The notes: generated by a model from the letters alone, not told the origin. Counted from the first letter of the stretch, positions 47,691 to 58,082 are shown. The stretch is 64,000 bases of DNA from Bacillus sp. AFS015802 (GCF_002561455.1 NZ_NTUP01000059.1:92446-156445), one strand, 5' to 3'. Numbers and translations: made by a program.

Positions 47691-49403
47691 TCATTTCACA
47701 TACTGTGCCACCCGGTTCCTCCCGGCCTGCTTGGCTCCCGTATAAAGGGCCCGGTCGGCATGGCGGATCAGTGCCAGGGTATCATCTGCATCTTCCGGGG
47801 CGGTCGATACCCCGATGCTCGCCGTGATCCGGACCATCATCTGTTTGTTGGACTCGTCCAGACTGTCATGGAGGGTGAATGGCTGATCGGCAATCGTGCT
47901 CCTCACATACTCGGCGATTTGGAGGGCCTCGTTCCGTTCAGTGTCGGGAAGGAGGATCACGAATTCCTCGCCGCCGTATCTTGCGACGGTCCCTTTAGAG
48001 TCGATCAGCATTCGAAGGCGGTCTGCAAGCTCGATGAGGATCTCGTTACCGCTCTGATGACCGTAGTTGTCGTTGATGACCTTAAAGTGATCCAGGTCGA
48101 GCATGATCAATGACAGGTTCTTCCTTTTCCCAAGCTCAAGATGATTGTATTCCATCGACAGGAGATCTTCGAAGTATCGGTAATTGTAGAGGCCGGTCAG
48201 GGCACACCGTTCACTATTCTTCTTCGTCCGTTCATGGTGCCTTGCATTGGCGATCGCCACCCCGAAATAGGAGCATAGGATATCGACGATCATTAATTGG
48301 AATTTCTCATAGGCCTTCTTTTTGGAGGAAGCGAGCAGCAGAATGCCCCTGACCTTCTGGCTCCTGACGATGGGCACGCATAACACACTTTCCACACCTT
48401 CAGGCATATAGCCTTCCGCGACATCTGTCCATTCAGACCGGGAAGTGTACAGGACTGACTGTCCCGTTTCCCACACCACACCGCTGATTCCCTGGTTTTT
48501 CTTGAGCGGGCGAAGATTATTCGATTTCATTTCCCCATTTTCAACACGCCTCAGAAGAACCAGCTCTTCCTCATGGCAATCGAGTATATACGCATATTCG
48601 ACAGGCAGGGTCTCGATGATCTTTTCGATGAAAATATCGAGGACTTCATTGACTTTGAGGCTTTCCGTTAATTGATGACCGATTTCCCCTGCTTTTTGGA
48701 GGTATTCATTGATCTTTTCGGAAGAATTATAGAGCTTTAAGATGATCGACAGACTGACAAAAGGAACCCCGATCAGTAATGAGGCAAAGGCCCCCAGTTC
48801 AAGCGTTAAATAATAGAGTGATAGAGAAAGGGGGAACATGATCATGTTCGCGGTAAAATCCCACACGAAATCCTTACTGTAAAAACGGACATCATTGTTG
48901 GCGACATAGCGGTGATAGGCAAGAAGCAGGATTTGATTGATCATGATCGATACGACCTGATAGCATAGGATCGGGAAAATCAGCTGACTGAGCTCCCTTT
49001 CGGCGATTTCCCCGCCAAGCAAGAAATAGATTAAACCGCTTATGAATGAAACAATGAAGAACATCACTGAATTCAAGGGAAGCCTGTGCCAATCGGTTTT
49101 CGTCAGTCGAAGCCGGATCAGCAATGGGATGATGGAGAATTGCATCAATACGATTTCCACAAATAATCCGTACTTGATGAACCCTACAAGGGTGACCCAT
49201 TGAATGAAGAAAATGGTCGCCCCGTTGATCACGATGGGCATGAGCGGGATAAAAGTAGCAAAGGCCACCAATGTGAACAACTCTAACTCATTTCCTTTAA
49301 TATTTTCAGGGGGATAATATTGATATGTAAAATACATACCCGCCGGTACGACGGCCAGCCATGACAGCAATATGTACAGCTTTTTCTTTACTGATAACGT
49401 CAT
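47691..49403 (-). CDS. membrane-associated GAF-GGDEF diguanylate cyclase
   Basis: 570-aa predicted c-di-GMP synthase. The N-terminal sensor has about seven membrane helices (residues 8-225). A GAF domain (about 250-390; LPVEYAYILDCHEEELVLLRR, GISGVVWETGQ, VLCVPIVRSQKVRGILLLAS) links to a GGDEF domain with DALTGLYN-like CALTGLYNYRYF, LIMLDLDHFKVINDNYGH and the intact active-site motif GGEEF (477-481). The position of the inhibitory RxxD site reads DSKG, so product inhibition through a canonical I-site is unlikely. It has its own promoter and terminator next to the pilus operon, whose PilB has a c-di-GMP-type domain. Confidence 0.9.
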   Translation of the reverse strand: MTLSVKKKLYILLSWLAVVPAGMYFTYQYYPPENIKGNELELFTLVAFATFIPLMPIVINGATIFFIQWVTLVGFIKYGLFVEIVLMQFSIIPLLIRLRLTKTDWHRLPLNSVMFFIVSFISGLIYFLLGGEIAERELSQLIFPILCYQVVSIMINQILLLAYHRYVANNDVRFYSKDFVWDFTANMIMFPLSLSLYYLTLELGAFASLLIGVPFVSLSIILKLYNSSEKINEYLQKAGEIGHQLTESLKVNEVLDIFIEKIIETLPVEYAYILDCHEEELVLLRRVENGEMKSNNLRPLKKNQGISGVVWETGQSVLYTSRSEWTDVAEGYMPEGVESVLCVPIVRSQKVRGILLLASSKKKAYEKFQLMIVDILCSYFGVAIANARHHERTKKNSERCALTGLYNYRYFEDLLSMEYNHLELGKRKNLSLIMLDLDHFKVINDNYGHQSGNEILIELADRLRMLIDSKGTVARYGGEEFVILLPDTERNEALQIAEYVRSTIADQPFTLHDSLDESNKQMMVRITASIGVSTAPEDADDTLALIRHADRALYTGAKQAGRNRVAQYVK

Positions 49404-49444
49404 ATCTATCCCCCATAGGTTTACATTCGATTTACTATAGTCTG

Positions 49445-49473
49445 ATCATACTATACTAGTTAAATAGTCACAA
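49445..49473 (-). promoter_or_regulatory. SigmaA-type promoter for the GGDEF gene
   Basis: TTGTGA (49468-49473) and TATGAT (49445-49450) are 17 bp apart on the minus strand, about 45 bp upstream of the start codon. Confidence 0.6.
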
Positions 49474-49512
49474 GTTTAAGAATATTTTATCAAAGCATCC
49501 AAACAAAGTCAC

Positions 49513-50817
49513 TTACTTTTTTCTGTAATTTTCCAGTAAAGGAAGAAAATACGGTTTTACTTCCGATAAAAAATAGAGAGAGCCCGTGATGAGCAGGATT
49601 TCATCCTCTTGTGTCACCTTGATTTTCTCCTTGAGGTACTTCTTCCAATCATGAACTTTTACCTTATCAGGGTGTGAAGATGCATCGTAAAGCTCTTCTA
49701 CGGATGCCACCCTTGGAAAGTCAAAGGTCGTAAAACCGATGTAATCCACGGCTTCCTCCAGGTGTGAAATCATCGGTCTCAACTCTTTATCATGAAGGGC
49801 CGAGAAAAGGACGGTTACTCTTTTATGATGGAAGCGCTCCTGAATCGTTTTTACCAGGGCAGCGACACCTTCCGGATTATGGGCACCATCAATGTAAACG
49901 TTATCTGATAAAGCTTCCATTCTGCCTGGCCAGGTTGCCTTCTTCAATCCAGCCTTCAGATGTGTTGTATTTGTTATAAACTTCTCCTCCAGTGTAAGAA
50001 GCTCAAGGACCTTAATGGCGATGGCTGCATTATTGATCTGATGGGTTCCGATCATGGAAAGCTCGAACGATTCATGCTGAAAAGGAGATCGATACTCGAA
50101 CCTCTCCCCTTTTTCCAATATGTCGAGACGCTTGGCTGAGAAATCCTGTCCAAGTTGAAATAATTCACTCCCCATATCGACGGCCTTTTCTTCAATGACC
50201 TTGACTGCATCCTGCTGATGCACACCGGATACGACAGGTACGCTTTTCTTGATGATCCCCGCTTTTTCAAAAGCGATATCCTCGATTCTGTTCCCGAGAA
50301 ACTGCATATGATCCATTCCGATACTCGTGATGACTGATACCATGGGGGTGATGACATTCGTCGAATCAAGCCTTCCCCCAAGCCCCACCTCATAGAGAAC
50401 GAGGTCGACGGGATTCAGTTCGGCAAAATAATAAAAGCTCATGGCCGTAATGACTTCGAATTCAGAGGGTGCCCCCCATTCCGAATGTTCCATTTTTTCT
50501 GCAATGGGCTTGATCTTTTCTACAAGCAGGACCAGCTCCTCATCGCACAACGGCGCTCCGTCGATGCTGATTCGTTCATTAAAGCGTTCAAAGTAAGGAG
50601 AGGTGAAGGTTCCGACTTTATAACCTGATTCCTGTAACACATGTCTCAAATAGGTAACGGTGGAGCCTTTTCCATTCGTCCCACCGATGTGGACCGTTTG
50701 GAGCTTTTGATGCGGATTCCCGAGCTCCTCCAACAGGCGGTCCATCCGCATCAGACCTGGCTTGATTCCAAGTCTCAGCCTTGAGTGTATCCATTCGACG
50801 GATTTTTCATAGTTCAT
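49513..50817 (-). CDS. folC: folylpolyglutamate synthase / dihydrofolate synthase
   Basis: 434-aa Mur-ligase-family enzyme that adds glutamates to folates. The ATP site VHIGGTNGKGSTVTYL is near residue 45; TSPYFERFNERISIDG near 75, EVGLGGRLDSTNVI near 145 and DGAHNPEGVAAL near 315 are family signatures. The ATG at 50817, 8 nt after GGGAG, is preferred to the GTG at 50826. folC follows valS, as in B. subtilis. Confidence 0.96.
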   Translation of the reverse strand: MNYEKSVEWIHSRLRLGIKPGLMRMDRLLEELGNPHQKLQTVHIGGTNGKGSTVTYLRHVLQESGYKVGTFTSPYFERFNERISIDGAPLCDEELVLLVEKIKPIAEKMEHSEWGAPSEFEVITAMSFYYFAELNPVDLVLYEVGLGGRLDSTNVITPMVSVITSIGMDHMQFLGNRIEDIAFEKAGIIKKSVPVVSGVHQQDAVKVIEEKAVDMGSELFQLGQDFSAKRLDILEKGERFEYRSPFQHESFELSMIGTHQINNAAIAIKVLELLTLEEKFITNTTHLKAGLKKATWPGRMEALSDNVYIDGAHNPEGVAALVKTIQERFHHKRVTVLFSALHDKELRPMISHLEEAVDYIGFTTFDFPRVASVEELYDASSHPDKVKVHDWKKYLKEKIKVTQEDEILLITGSLYFLSEVKPYFLPLLENYRKK

Positions 50818-50845
50818 TTTTTTCACTCCCGCTTAGGTTTCATTA

Positions 50846-50917
50846 GAAAAAGGGCCCCAATCGGCTCTGACCGGGAGGATGACCTCCCTCTCGATCAGAC
50901 CTGATTCCAAAGCCCTC
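50846..50917 (-). terminator. large two-tier terminator between valS and folC
   Basis: On the minus strand the outer helix AGGGCTTTGGAATC/GATTGGGGCCCT (with G-U pairs) encloses CTGATC/GGTCAG and GGGAGG/CCTCCC, ending in CCCTTTTT. It would terminate most valS transcripts before folC. Confidence 0.7.
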
Positions 50918-50944
50918 TTCCTGTCCTTTATTTACGGAGTAACA

Positions 50945-53596
50945 TTAAACCGATTTAAGCTCTTCGATTCTCGCTTTAACAGTCGCTTGTTTCTCCAGAT
51001 AATCTTTTTCTTTCTCTTTTTCCTCATCGACTACTTTCTGAGGGGCTTTACTAACAAACTTTTCATTGTTCAGCTTGCCTTGAACACGGGAAACTTCCTT
51101 CGTCCATTTCTCCAGCTCTTTTTGAAGTCGCGCGATTTCTTCCTCGATGTTGATCAGCCCTTCTAATGGAAGGTACAGATCCACGCCCGTCACGACTGCC
51201 GTCATCGCTTTTTCCGGTGCTTCTAAGTCTGTGCCCATCTCAAGCTTCTCAGGATTACAGAATTTTTCGATATACGATTGATTCTTCTCGATGATCGAAA
51301 GCGTATGTGCATCTTTCGCTTTCAGCATCAGGTTGATCTGCTTGCTCATTGGCGTATTCACTTCTGCACGAACATTTCGTACGGCGCGGATGATGTCAAC
51401 GAGAAGCTTCATTTCTTCTGCTGCACCTTTATCAGTCAGCTTATCATCAACCGTCGGCCATGCCGCAACCGTGATGGATTCGCCTTGATGCGGCAAGTTC
51501 TGCCATATTTCCTCGGTAATAAACGGCATGAATGGGTGTAGAAGTCTCATTGTGTTGTCGAGTACATAAGCCAGGATCGAACGGGTCGTCTTCTTCGCCG
51601 CTTCGTCTTCACCGTATAAAGGCAGCTTCGCCATTTCAATGTACCAGTCACAGAAGTCATCCCAGATGAAGTTGTATAGCATGCGTCCCACTTCACCGAA
51701 TTCATAACGATCCGCCAGACGTGTCACCGTTTCGATCGTTTCATTCAAGCGTGTCAGGATCCATTTATCCGCAACGGATTTCTCACCTGATAAATCGATT
51801 TCGTCGTATGTCATGCCATCCATGTTCATCAGGGCAAAACGGGAGGCATTCCAGATTTTATTGGCAAAGTTCCAAACAGACTCAACCTTTTCAAATGAGA
51901 AGCGAAGATCCTGTCCCGGTGAGCTTCCAGTCGTCAGGAAGTAACGAAGGGAATCGGAACCGTATTTTTCGATGACATCCATCGGGTCTACACCGTTTCC
52001 TAATGACTTACTCATCTTACGTCCTTCAGCGTCACGAACCAAACCGTGAATCAACACATCTTTGAATGGGCGTTCTCCCGTAAATTCGAGTCCTTGGAAG
52101 ATCATACGTGATACCCAGAATCCGATAATATCATATCCTGTTACAAGTGTGTTGGTTGGATAGTAACGCTTAAAGTCTTCTGCATTCAAGTCCGGCCAGC
52201 CCATTGTTGAGAACGGCCACAGCGCTGAACTGAACCAAGTGTCCAACACGTCTTCTTCTTGCGTCCAGTTTTCAATGTCTTCTGGCGCTTCTTTCCCTAC
52301 ATACATTTCACCCGTTTCGTTATGGTACCAAGCCGGTATTCTGTGACCCCACCATAGCTGACGGGAAATACACCAGTCACGCGTGTTTTCCATCCAGCGA
52401 AGGTAAGACGTTTCGAAACGATCAGGAACAAAGTTAATTTTGTTTTCACCTTCCTGAAGTTTAACCGCTTCTTCTGCTAATGTATCCATCTTAACGAACC
52501 ACTGAGTGGAAAGGTAAGGTTCAACCACTGCCCCGCTTCGCTCCGAATGCCCAACCGAATGCATATACTCTTCAATCTTGAACAATACACCGGATTCCTG
52601 AAGATCCTTCACGATTTGCTTACGGCAGTCAAAACGATCCATGCCGTTATACTTGTCGGCTCTCTCGTTCATCGTGCCATCTTCATTCATCACCAGGATG
52701 CGTTCAAGATTATGACGATTCCCGATTTCAAAGTCATTAGGGTCATGGGCCGGTGTGATTTTCACGGCTCCGGAACCGAATTCCATATCTACATAATCGT
52801 CACCGACAATCGGGATTTCACGTCCTACAATTGGAAGGGTAACCTTTTTCCCGATCAGGTGCTTGTAACGGTCGTCTTCAGGATGTACCGCAACCGCCGT
52901 ATCACCCAGCATCGTTTCCGGACGCGTTGTCGCGATTTCGATGTGGCCGCTTCCGTCTGCCAATGGATATCTCATATGATAGAATGCACCCTGTACATCT
53001 TTATGGATAACCTCGATATCGGATAGTGCCGTCTTTGTCGCAGGATCCCAGTTGATGATATATTCCCCGCGGTAGATCAAACCTTTGTTGTAAAGATCGA
53101 TGAATACTTTCTGAACTGCATCCGACAACCCTTCATCAAGGGTGAAGCGTTCGCGGCTGTAATCGAGTCCAAGTCCGACTTTCGCCCATTGCTGACGGAT
53201 ATGCTCGGCATATTCTTCTTTCCATTTCCACGTTTCTTCCACGAATTTCTCACGGCCGAGGTCATAGCGTGAAATTCCCTGATTGCGCAGTTTTTCATCC
53301 ACTTTTGCCTGTGTCGCGATTCCAGCATGGTCCATCCCGGGGAGCCAGAGGACATCGTAGCCCTGCATGCGTTTCATTCTTGTCAGGATGTCCTGTAATG
53401 CTGTATCCCAGGCGTGACCGAGATGAAGTTTCCCTGTTACGTTCGGAGGAGGGATGACGATGGTGTACGGCTCCTTCTCCTTGTCATTCGTCGCTTCGAA
53501 GTACTTTCCTTCGAGCCACCATTTGTATCTGCCCTGTTCAATGGCATTCGGATCATATTTCGTCGGCATTGATAATTGTTGATCTTGTGTTTCCAT
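50945..53596 (-). CDS. valS: valyl-tRNA synthetase
   Basis: 883-aa class I synthetase that charges tRNA-Val. The HIGH motif is in [17 protein letters not shown] near residues 48-64 and KMSKS in [15 protein letters not shown] near 520. The editing (CP1) domain contains [19 protein letters not shown] near 220. The C-terminal coiled coil ([18 protein letters not shown], from about 815) is typical. An AGGAGG site precedes the ATG. A T-box leader controls the gene. Confidence 0.98.
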   Translation of the reverse strand: METQDQQLSMPTKYDPNAIEQGRYKWWLEGKYFEATNDKEKEPYTIVIPPPNVTGKLHLGHAWDTALQDILTRMKRMQGYDVLWLPGMDHAGIATQAKVDEKLRNQGISRYDLGREKFVEETWKWKEEYAEHIRQQWAKVGLGLDYSRERFTLDEGLSDAVQKVFIDLYNKGLIYRGEYIINWDPATKTALSDIEVIHKDVQGAFYHMRYPLADGSGHIEIATTRPETMLGDTAVAVHPEDDRYKHLIGKKVTLPIVGREIPIVGDDYVDMEFGSGAVKITPAHDPNDFEIGNRHNLERILVMNEDGTMNERADKYNGMDRFDCRKQIVKDLQESGVLFKIEEYMHSVGHSERSGAVVEPYLSTQWFVKMDTLAEEAVKLQEGENKINFVPDRFETSYLRWMENTRDWCISRQLWWGHRIPAWYHNETGEMYVGKEAPEDIENWTQEEDVLDTWFSSALWPFSTMGWPDLNAEDFKRYYPTNTLVTGYDIIGFWVSRMIFQGLEFTGERPFKDVLIHGLVRDAEGRKMSKSLGNGVDPMDVIEKYGSDSLRYFLTTGSSPGQDLRFSFEKVESVWNFANKIWNASRFALMNMDGMTYDEIDLSGEKSVADKWILTRLNETIETVTRLADRYEFGEVGRMLYNFIWDDFCDWYIEMAKLPLYGEDEAAKKTTRSILAYVLDNTMRLLHPFMPFITEEIWQNLPHQGESITVAAWPTVDDKLTDKGAAEEMKLLVDIIRAVRNVRAEVNTPMSKQINLMLKAKDAHTLSIIEKNQSYIEKFCNPEKLEMGTDLEAPEKAMTAVVTGVDLYLPLEGLINIEEEIARLQKELEKWTKEVSRVQGKLNNEKFVSKAPQKVVDEEKEKEKDYLEKQATVKARIEELKSV

Positions 53597-53599
53597 GTG

Positions 53600-53905
53600 A
53601 TTTCCTCCTACATCGTATTAAGCACACTTTTCTAAAAAAATAAAAAAATCCCCCGTCCTGTGAAAAGGACGAAGGATTCCATTCGCGGTACCACCTTTTT
53701 TCTCAGGAGAAATAGGCCTCCTGAACGCTCGACGGATATAACGGCTTTTAACCGGCTTCTACTACTCTCATTTCATAGAAACAGCTCTCCAGGCGACCTT
53801 CCATTGTCTTAACGTAGAAAATCTCTCAGCAAACGATTTTCCTCTCTGAAAGTAAGGATCAATGTACTCTTCCTGTTCATTGCTTTTCGTGATTATTTAT
53901 TTACT
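53600..53905 (-). promoter_or_regulatory. T-box riboswitch leader of valS
   Basis: The conserved T-box sequence AAGGTGGTACCGCG is at 53684-53697 (minus strand), followed by a 13-bp terminator (53642-53678) with seven T. Upstream, a long stem I region contains GTC at 53795-53797 in the context GGTCGCC, a valine specifier candidate. Uncharged tRNA-Val should bind and stabilise the antiterminator, allowing valS transcription. Confidence 0.93.
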
Positions 53906-53911
53906 CATTAT

Positions 53912-53939
53912 AGTATAGGATAAGATTAAGTTTCGTCAA
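53912..53939 (-). promoter_or_regulatory. SigmaA-type promoter for valS leader
   Basis: TTGACG (53934-53939) and TATACT (53912-53917) are 16 bp apart on the minus strand, immediately upstream of the T-box leader. Confidence 0.65.
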
Positions 53940-54053
53940 TCATTATTGGCCATTTCGTTTAAAAATATTCATTTCGCCTATATATAGGCACCATTCCACC
54001 CTGTATTCATAAGATAAAGTAATGAATATACCCAGGAAAGTGAGTGGACGATT

Positions 54054-54242
54054 ATGAAAAAAATCAACCAGTACACCCTGCAGAAATGGATGGGCAATGC
54101 CCGGTTAATATGTAAGCAATTCATCATACCATTTACCATTTTTCAAGGGGTCCGCACCATCCTGCTTCCAACCACTTTTGATGTCCTTCTGCTGACCCTG
54201 TTCATCGGTATCGGCCTTGCCATTTACTTCGATTGGATTTAA
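54054..54242 (+). CDS. small membrane protein of unknown function
   Basis: 62-aa protein with a basic, amphipathic N-terminal half (KKINQYTLQKWMGNARLICKQ) and a hydrophobic C-terminal helix (about 42-60, VLLLTLFIGIGLAIYF). An AGGAAAGTGAG ribosome-site region lies upstream and a strong terminator immediately downstream, which supports a real gene. It lies between the divergent valS leader and convergent ysxE. No family was recognised. Confidence 0.65.
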   Translation: MKKINQYTLQKWMGNARLICKQFIIPFTIFQGVRTILLPTTFDVLLLTLFIGIGLAIYFDWI

Positions 54243-54280
54243 AGAACTGACGAATGGTGGATTCGTCAGTTCTTTTTTTA
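54241..54280 (+). terminator. terminator after the small membrane protein
   Basis: AAAGAACTGACGAAT pairs with ATTCGTCAGTTCTTT around a 5-nt loop, followed by a T run. It slightly overlaps the ysxE stop on the other strand and may serve both genes. Confidence 0.88.
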
Positions 54281-55306
54281 TTCCGCTTCCTCTGCCTGCT
54301 CCTGCTTCTTTTTCTCCATTTCATCCAGGCGCATGACGACGTATTCGGTATTTTTAAGTAACCAGTAGTGCCGCTGCAGCTTCTTTAGGGACTTCCGTTC
54401 ATTCCGCTTATCCTTCGGGGTATGAAAATATTTCTCCACAACGGCAATGACGGAGCTTGGATAAGCAAGGTAGCTCATGAACAGGAGCCGTTCTTCATTC
54501 CGCACGGTAAAGTGCTGGAAATAGGTGGTGAGCCACTCGATGCATTCCTCATAATATTTAGGATAGGTTTTGAGTGTTCTCGACAAGAATGGCAGAAGAT
54601 CATGAAACGGGGACGCCATCCTGGAATTCTCGAAATTGTGGAAATACCCCAAACCCCTTTCATCGAATAAAAAGTGCTCCGTCGACACCTTTCCATGAGT
54701 GATCACGGTCCTTACCTTTTCGAGCTCCTTCGTCTCCTCGTACCACTCATCCAGCATTTTACGGGAGAATTTCAACGCTTGAGAGGCGTCCTTATAGTAC
54801 ATGCAGAAATGAAATTGAAAAGGGGACATGTACGTCGTCTTTTCACACGTTTCCACATACTCATCAAGGAATTGCTGCTCTTTGTCCCATCTTGACGTCA
54901 ATTGCTCGTAATGGGATTCCCTTTCTTCTTTATCAATTTTCACTTCCTGGGAAGAAAGAGTATGGAGCCTTGCCAGTTCCCTGAACATCTTTTGATGCTT
55001 TTCGAATTGGTCTTCCCTCTCCTGATTCAGGAGCCAGGGCATGACATAGTATAAATCCCCTTGATTCCACACCGCATAGCGCCCATCAAGGGTAGGATAT
55101 ATCGGGACGATCCGGTTATAGCCCCTTTGAAACAGCAATTGCACATTCCGGACGAAGTCCACTCCGTTTTGTGCTGGAAGCTGTTTCACGGCAAGAGTCC
55201 CCTTATTGGAGAATACCTTTGAAATCTTTCCGTAGTTTTCAACAAAATGGGGTTCGACCCCATAAGGCTGCAAGACAGGCTTCAATCCCTCCAGCGTTTG
55301 TACCAT
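54278..55306 (-). CDS. ysxE: spore coat protein YsxE, CotS-family pseudokinase
   Basis: 342-aa protein of the CotS/aminoglycoside-phosphotransferase fold, in the same place as B. subtilis ysxE, next to spoVID. The catalytic elements are degenerate: the loop reads HGKVSTEHFL instead of HGDxxxxN, and the DFD segment reads HNFENS. It is therefore probably a structural pseudokinase of the spore coat. The C-terminus is highly charged (EMEKKKQEQAEEAE). The ATG at 55306 is preferred over the GTG at 55315. The paralogue beside safA (14337-15311) keeps its catalytic residues. Confidence 0.9.
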   Translation of the reverse strand: MVQTLEGLKPVLQPYGVEPHFVENYGKISKVFSNKGTLAVKQLPAQNGVDFVRNVQLLFQRGYNRIVPIYPTLDGRYAVWNQGDLYYVMPWLLNQEREDQFEKHQKMFRELARLHTLSSQEVKIDKEERESHYEQLTSRWDKEQQFLDEYVETCEKTTYMSPFQFHFCMYYKDASQALKFSRKMLDEWYEETKELEKVRTVITHGKVSTEHFLFDERGLGYFHNFENSRMASPFHDLLPFLSRTLKTYPKYYEECIEWLTTYFQHFTVRNEERLLFMSYLAYPSSVIAVVEKYFHTPKDKRNERKSLKKLQRHYWLLKNTEYVVMRLDEMEKKKQEQAEEAE

Positions 55307-55444
55307 TCCTCTCACCTTCTAAGATTACTTTTCTAAAAAAAACGGACCAACTCCAATGAATTTGGTGTCAGCCCCGTCGTTTCTTCTATAGTACAATGAC
55401 TCTCTTCATTGGCCCTCTGATGGGAGTAACCCTGCTATTTTCCT

Positions 55445-56656
55445 TTACCCCTTGAAAACAAACTCGCTGTTCGGGATATAAAGAACCTGCCCTGCATACA
55501 CATCCTGATTGGCTTCAAGCTGATTCACCCTTAAAAGCTGCGGGATGGTGAGATCATATTTCTCGGCAATATAATCCAGGTTCTCTCCTTCCTGGACGAT
55601 GCATACCCGGAGAGTCGCACCCTTTTCCTCTTCTTTACGGGCAAAGAAATCCGTCAAGGAAATGGATTCGTACTTCTTTTTGCCCTTCGTCTTTTTCTTT
55701 TCTTCCTTTTCTTCCCCACTCTCTTCCATCTCTGCTTCAACGGCAGAGGATGAGGAGGAAGACTCTTCTTCTTCCATCTCATGCGCTTTGTACTTAGGGG
55801 CAGGCGGAGGCGTGTAGGCCGCCTTCGGTTCAGCGTGCTGCTCCTCCGACGACTCACTCAGCTCATGCTGTGGAAGCTCGAATACATTCTCTTTCCGGTA
55901 GTCCGCTTCCTGATAAGAAAGAGCCGGATTTGCATCATATTGGATCTGTACGGGAATCTCATCCTCCTGTTCTCCTGGAGGCGTCCTTCCTTCGAGATGA
56001 AACGGCTGATACTCATCGTCACTGTAGTCTTCTTCTGCATCGTCCTCTTCAACATAAGCCGTCAGATCGTCTTCCTCATCTTGATCGTACCCATACACTT
56101 CTTCTCTTTCTTCCTCTTCTTCTGTTTCCACTTCTTCTTCCAGTTCCAGGGCGGCACTTGACCGGTAAAGGGGCTCGAATTCCTGTTCTCTCTCATATTC
56201 GGCCTCAAGGGGAGTATGGGCCTGCTGTTCACCATAGATGCCCGTGATCGTCAAATCGGCATTCAGTTTCAAACAGGCATTTTCAGGCACGACATAATCG
56301 AAGGACTCGACATACACGTCAATATCGCCTAAATTAGCGATTCGATTTTTTGGGATGGTCACATCCACCGGGAAACGATGGACAAATTCATATTCTCCTC
56401 TTTCCCGCTTTTCCACAGTTTGCACAAACTTCCCGCTTGCTTCAAACTCATCTTCCTCTTCTTCTCTCGGTGATGTCGGTAAATATTCACCTGACAAATC
56501 AAGGCTCCCTCTAATAAGTACGTACTGCTCTTGCTCTTGAATCGTTATATGAGGATCTAAGGAGATAGATAGCAATTCTTCAACTTCCTGTCCTTTTTTG
56601 AACCAAATTGATTCTTCCAAAGAAAATCGTAGACACGATTGTTGTTCTTGTGACAA
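55445..56656 (-). CDS. spoVID: stage VI sporulation protein D (spore coat encasement)
   Basis: 403-aa coat morphogenetic protein. The N-terminal domain (residues 8-140; LRFSLEESIWFKKGQEVEELLS) leads to a long acidic Glu/Asp-rich middle (about 165-350) and a C-terminal LysM domain (356-400; VQEGENLDYIAEKYDLTIPQL). In B. subtilis SpoVID (575 aa) drives encasement of the spore by coat proteins and recruits SafA. This protein is about 170 residues shorter, with the loss in the acidic linker, while both end domains are retained. It lies 139 bp upstream of ysxE. Confidence 0.93.
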   Translation of the reverse strand: MSQEQQSCLRFSLEESIWFKKGQEVEELLSISLDPHITIQEQEQYVLIRGSLDLSGEYLPTSPREEEEDEFEASGKFVQTVEKRERGEYEFVHRFPVDVTIPKNRIANLGDIDVYVESFDYVVPENACLKLNADLTITGIYGEQQAHTPLEAEYEREQEFEPLYRSSAALELEEEVETEEEEEREEVYGYDQDEEDDLTAYVEEDDAEEDYSDDEYQPFHLEGRTPPGEQEDEIPVQIQYDANPALSYQEADYRKENVFELPQHELSESSEEQHAEPKAAYTPPPAPKYKAHEMEEEESSSSSSAVEAEMEESGEEKEEKKKTKGKKKYESISLTDFFARKEEEKGATLRVCIVQEGENLDYIAEKYDLTIPQLLRVNQLEANQDVYAGQVLYIPNSEFVFKG

Positions 56657-56748
56657 AGAAATTCCTCCTTCCAGTTCTAAACAAAGAAATAGTAAACAAT
56701 GCCATTATCACTTTATGAAACGAAAAGGAGGAATATGATAGGAAAACA

Positions 56749-56786
56749 AATAAAAAACAGCCGATCCCCCAAAAGGATCGGCTGCC
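56749..56786 (-). terminator. terminator of the heme operon
   Basis: CAGCCGATCC/GGATCGGCTG stem and TTTTTT on the minus strand directly after hemL. It separates the heme genes from spoVID. Confidence 0.88.
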
Positions 56787-56789
56787 CCA

Positions 56790-58082
56790 TTACTTCTTAC
56801 TAATCTTTTCAAACGCTTTTTCGGCTGCCTGAAGGGTCTTTTCGATATCATCATCCGTATGGGCTGTTGATAAGAAAAGCCCTTCGAATTGAGAAGGTGG
56901 CAGGAATACCCCTTCATTGGCCATTTCACGGTAATATTCAGCAAACATCTCCAGGTCCGAAGACTTGGCACCTTCGTAGTTCGTTACCTCTTCATTGGTG
57001 AAGAAAATCCCGATCATGGAGCCTGCACGATTGATTGTATGAGGAATATTGTGCTTTTCAGCGGCTTTCTTCAAGCCTTCCTCCAATAGATCTGCTTTCC
57101 GGGAAAACTCAGTATAGGTTTCCGGAGTCAGCTGACTGAGTGTCTCGTACCCGGCCGTCATCGCCAAAGGATTTCCAGAAAGAGTCCCTGCTTGATAGAT
57201 TGGGCCGCTTGGAGCGATTCTTTCCATGATTTCCGCTTTACCGCCGTATGCACCGACAGGAAGTCCCCCACCGATCACTTTCCCTAAGCAGGTTAAGTCA
57301 GGTGTGACATTGTAATATCCCTGAGCACAGCCATAGCCGACACGGAAGCCGGTCATGACTTCATCGAAGATCAGAAGTGCACCATGGTTTTCCGTTACCT
57401 CACGCAGGCCTTCCAGGAAGCCGGGTTGCGGAGGTACGACACCCATATTTCCGGCAACAGGCTCGACGATAACACCTGCGATGTCATCACCGAACTGCTC
57501 GAACGCATAGCGGATGCTTTCAAGATCATTATAAGGAACGGTGATCGTGTTCTTGGCGACCCCTTCAGGAACCCCCGGACTATCAGGTAAACCAAGGGTC
57601 GCGACACCGGAACCGGCTTTGATCAATAAAGAATCCCCATGTCCGTGGTAACAGCCTTCGAACTTGATGATTTTATTTCGTCCCGTATATCCACGGGCCA
57701 AACGGAGCGCGCTCATCGTCGCTTCCGTACCCGAAGACACCATGCGGACGACTTCAATGCTTGGCACCCGCTCAATCACAAGCTTGGCCAATTTGTTTTC
57801 GATTTCTGTCGGGGCACCGAAGCTCGTCCCGTTTTCGGCTACTTTTTTAATGCTCTCCACGACGCGGTCATTGCTGTGACCAAGAATGAGAGGTCCCCAT
57901 GACAGGACATAATCAATGTATTCATTTCCATCAATATCGTAAATTTTCGATCCTTTCCCTCTTTCCATGAAGATCGGATCCATTTTGACGGATTTGAATG
58001 CCCGGACGGGACTGTTCACCCCGCCGGGCATCAGGTTTACTGCTTCTTTGAACGCTTGCTTCGATTTCTCATATGATCGCAA
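56790..58082 (-). CDS. hemL: glutamate-1-semialdehyde 2,1-aminomutase
   Basis: 430-aa PLP enzyme that converts glutamate-1-semialdehyde to 5-aminolevulinate. Signatures: [14 protein letters not shown] near residue 17, [20 protein letters not shown] near 120, [15 protein letters not shown] [16 protein letters not shown] near 235, and the PLP lysine in [17 protein letters not shown] near residue 267. The start is a TTG about 8 nt from GGAGG. It is last in hemA-X-C-D-B-L, as in B. subtilis. Confidence 0.98.
   Translation of the reverse strand: MRSYEKSKQAFKEAVNLMPGGVNSPVRAFKSVKMDPIFMERGKGSKIYDIDGNEYIDYVLSWGPLILGHSNDRVVESIKKVAENGTSFGAPTEIENKLAKLVIERVPSIEVVRMVSSGTEATMSALRLARGYTGRNKIIKFEGCYHGHGDSLLIKAGSGVATLGLPDSPGVPEGVAKNTITVPYNDLESIRYAFEQFGDDIAGVIVEPVAGNMGVVPPQPGFLEGLREVTENHGALLIFDEVMTGFRVGYGCAQGYYNVTPDLTCLGKVIGGGLPVGAYGGKAEIMERIAPSGPIYQAGTLSGNPLAMTAGYETLSQLTPETYTEFSRKADLLEEGLKKAAEKHNIPHTINRAGSMIGIFFTNEEVTNYEGAKSSDLEMFAEYYREMANEGVFLPPSQFEGLFLSTAHTDDDIEKTLQAAEKAFEKISKK

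Noticed and set aside
37788..49403. Prophage or conjugative island
   Set aside because: Apart from the pilus operon and a GGDEF gene there are no integrase, att-like repeats, tRNA, phage or conjugation genes, and composition apart from pilA resembles the flanks.
53600..53905. Reading the valS leader as a protein-coding or tRNA gene
   Set aside because: The AAGGTGGTACCGCG box and downstream terminator identify it as a T-box; no cloverleaf or long frame is present.
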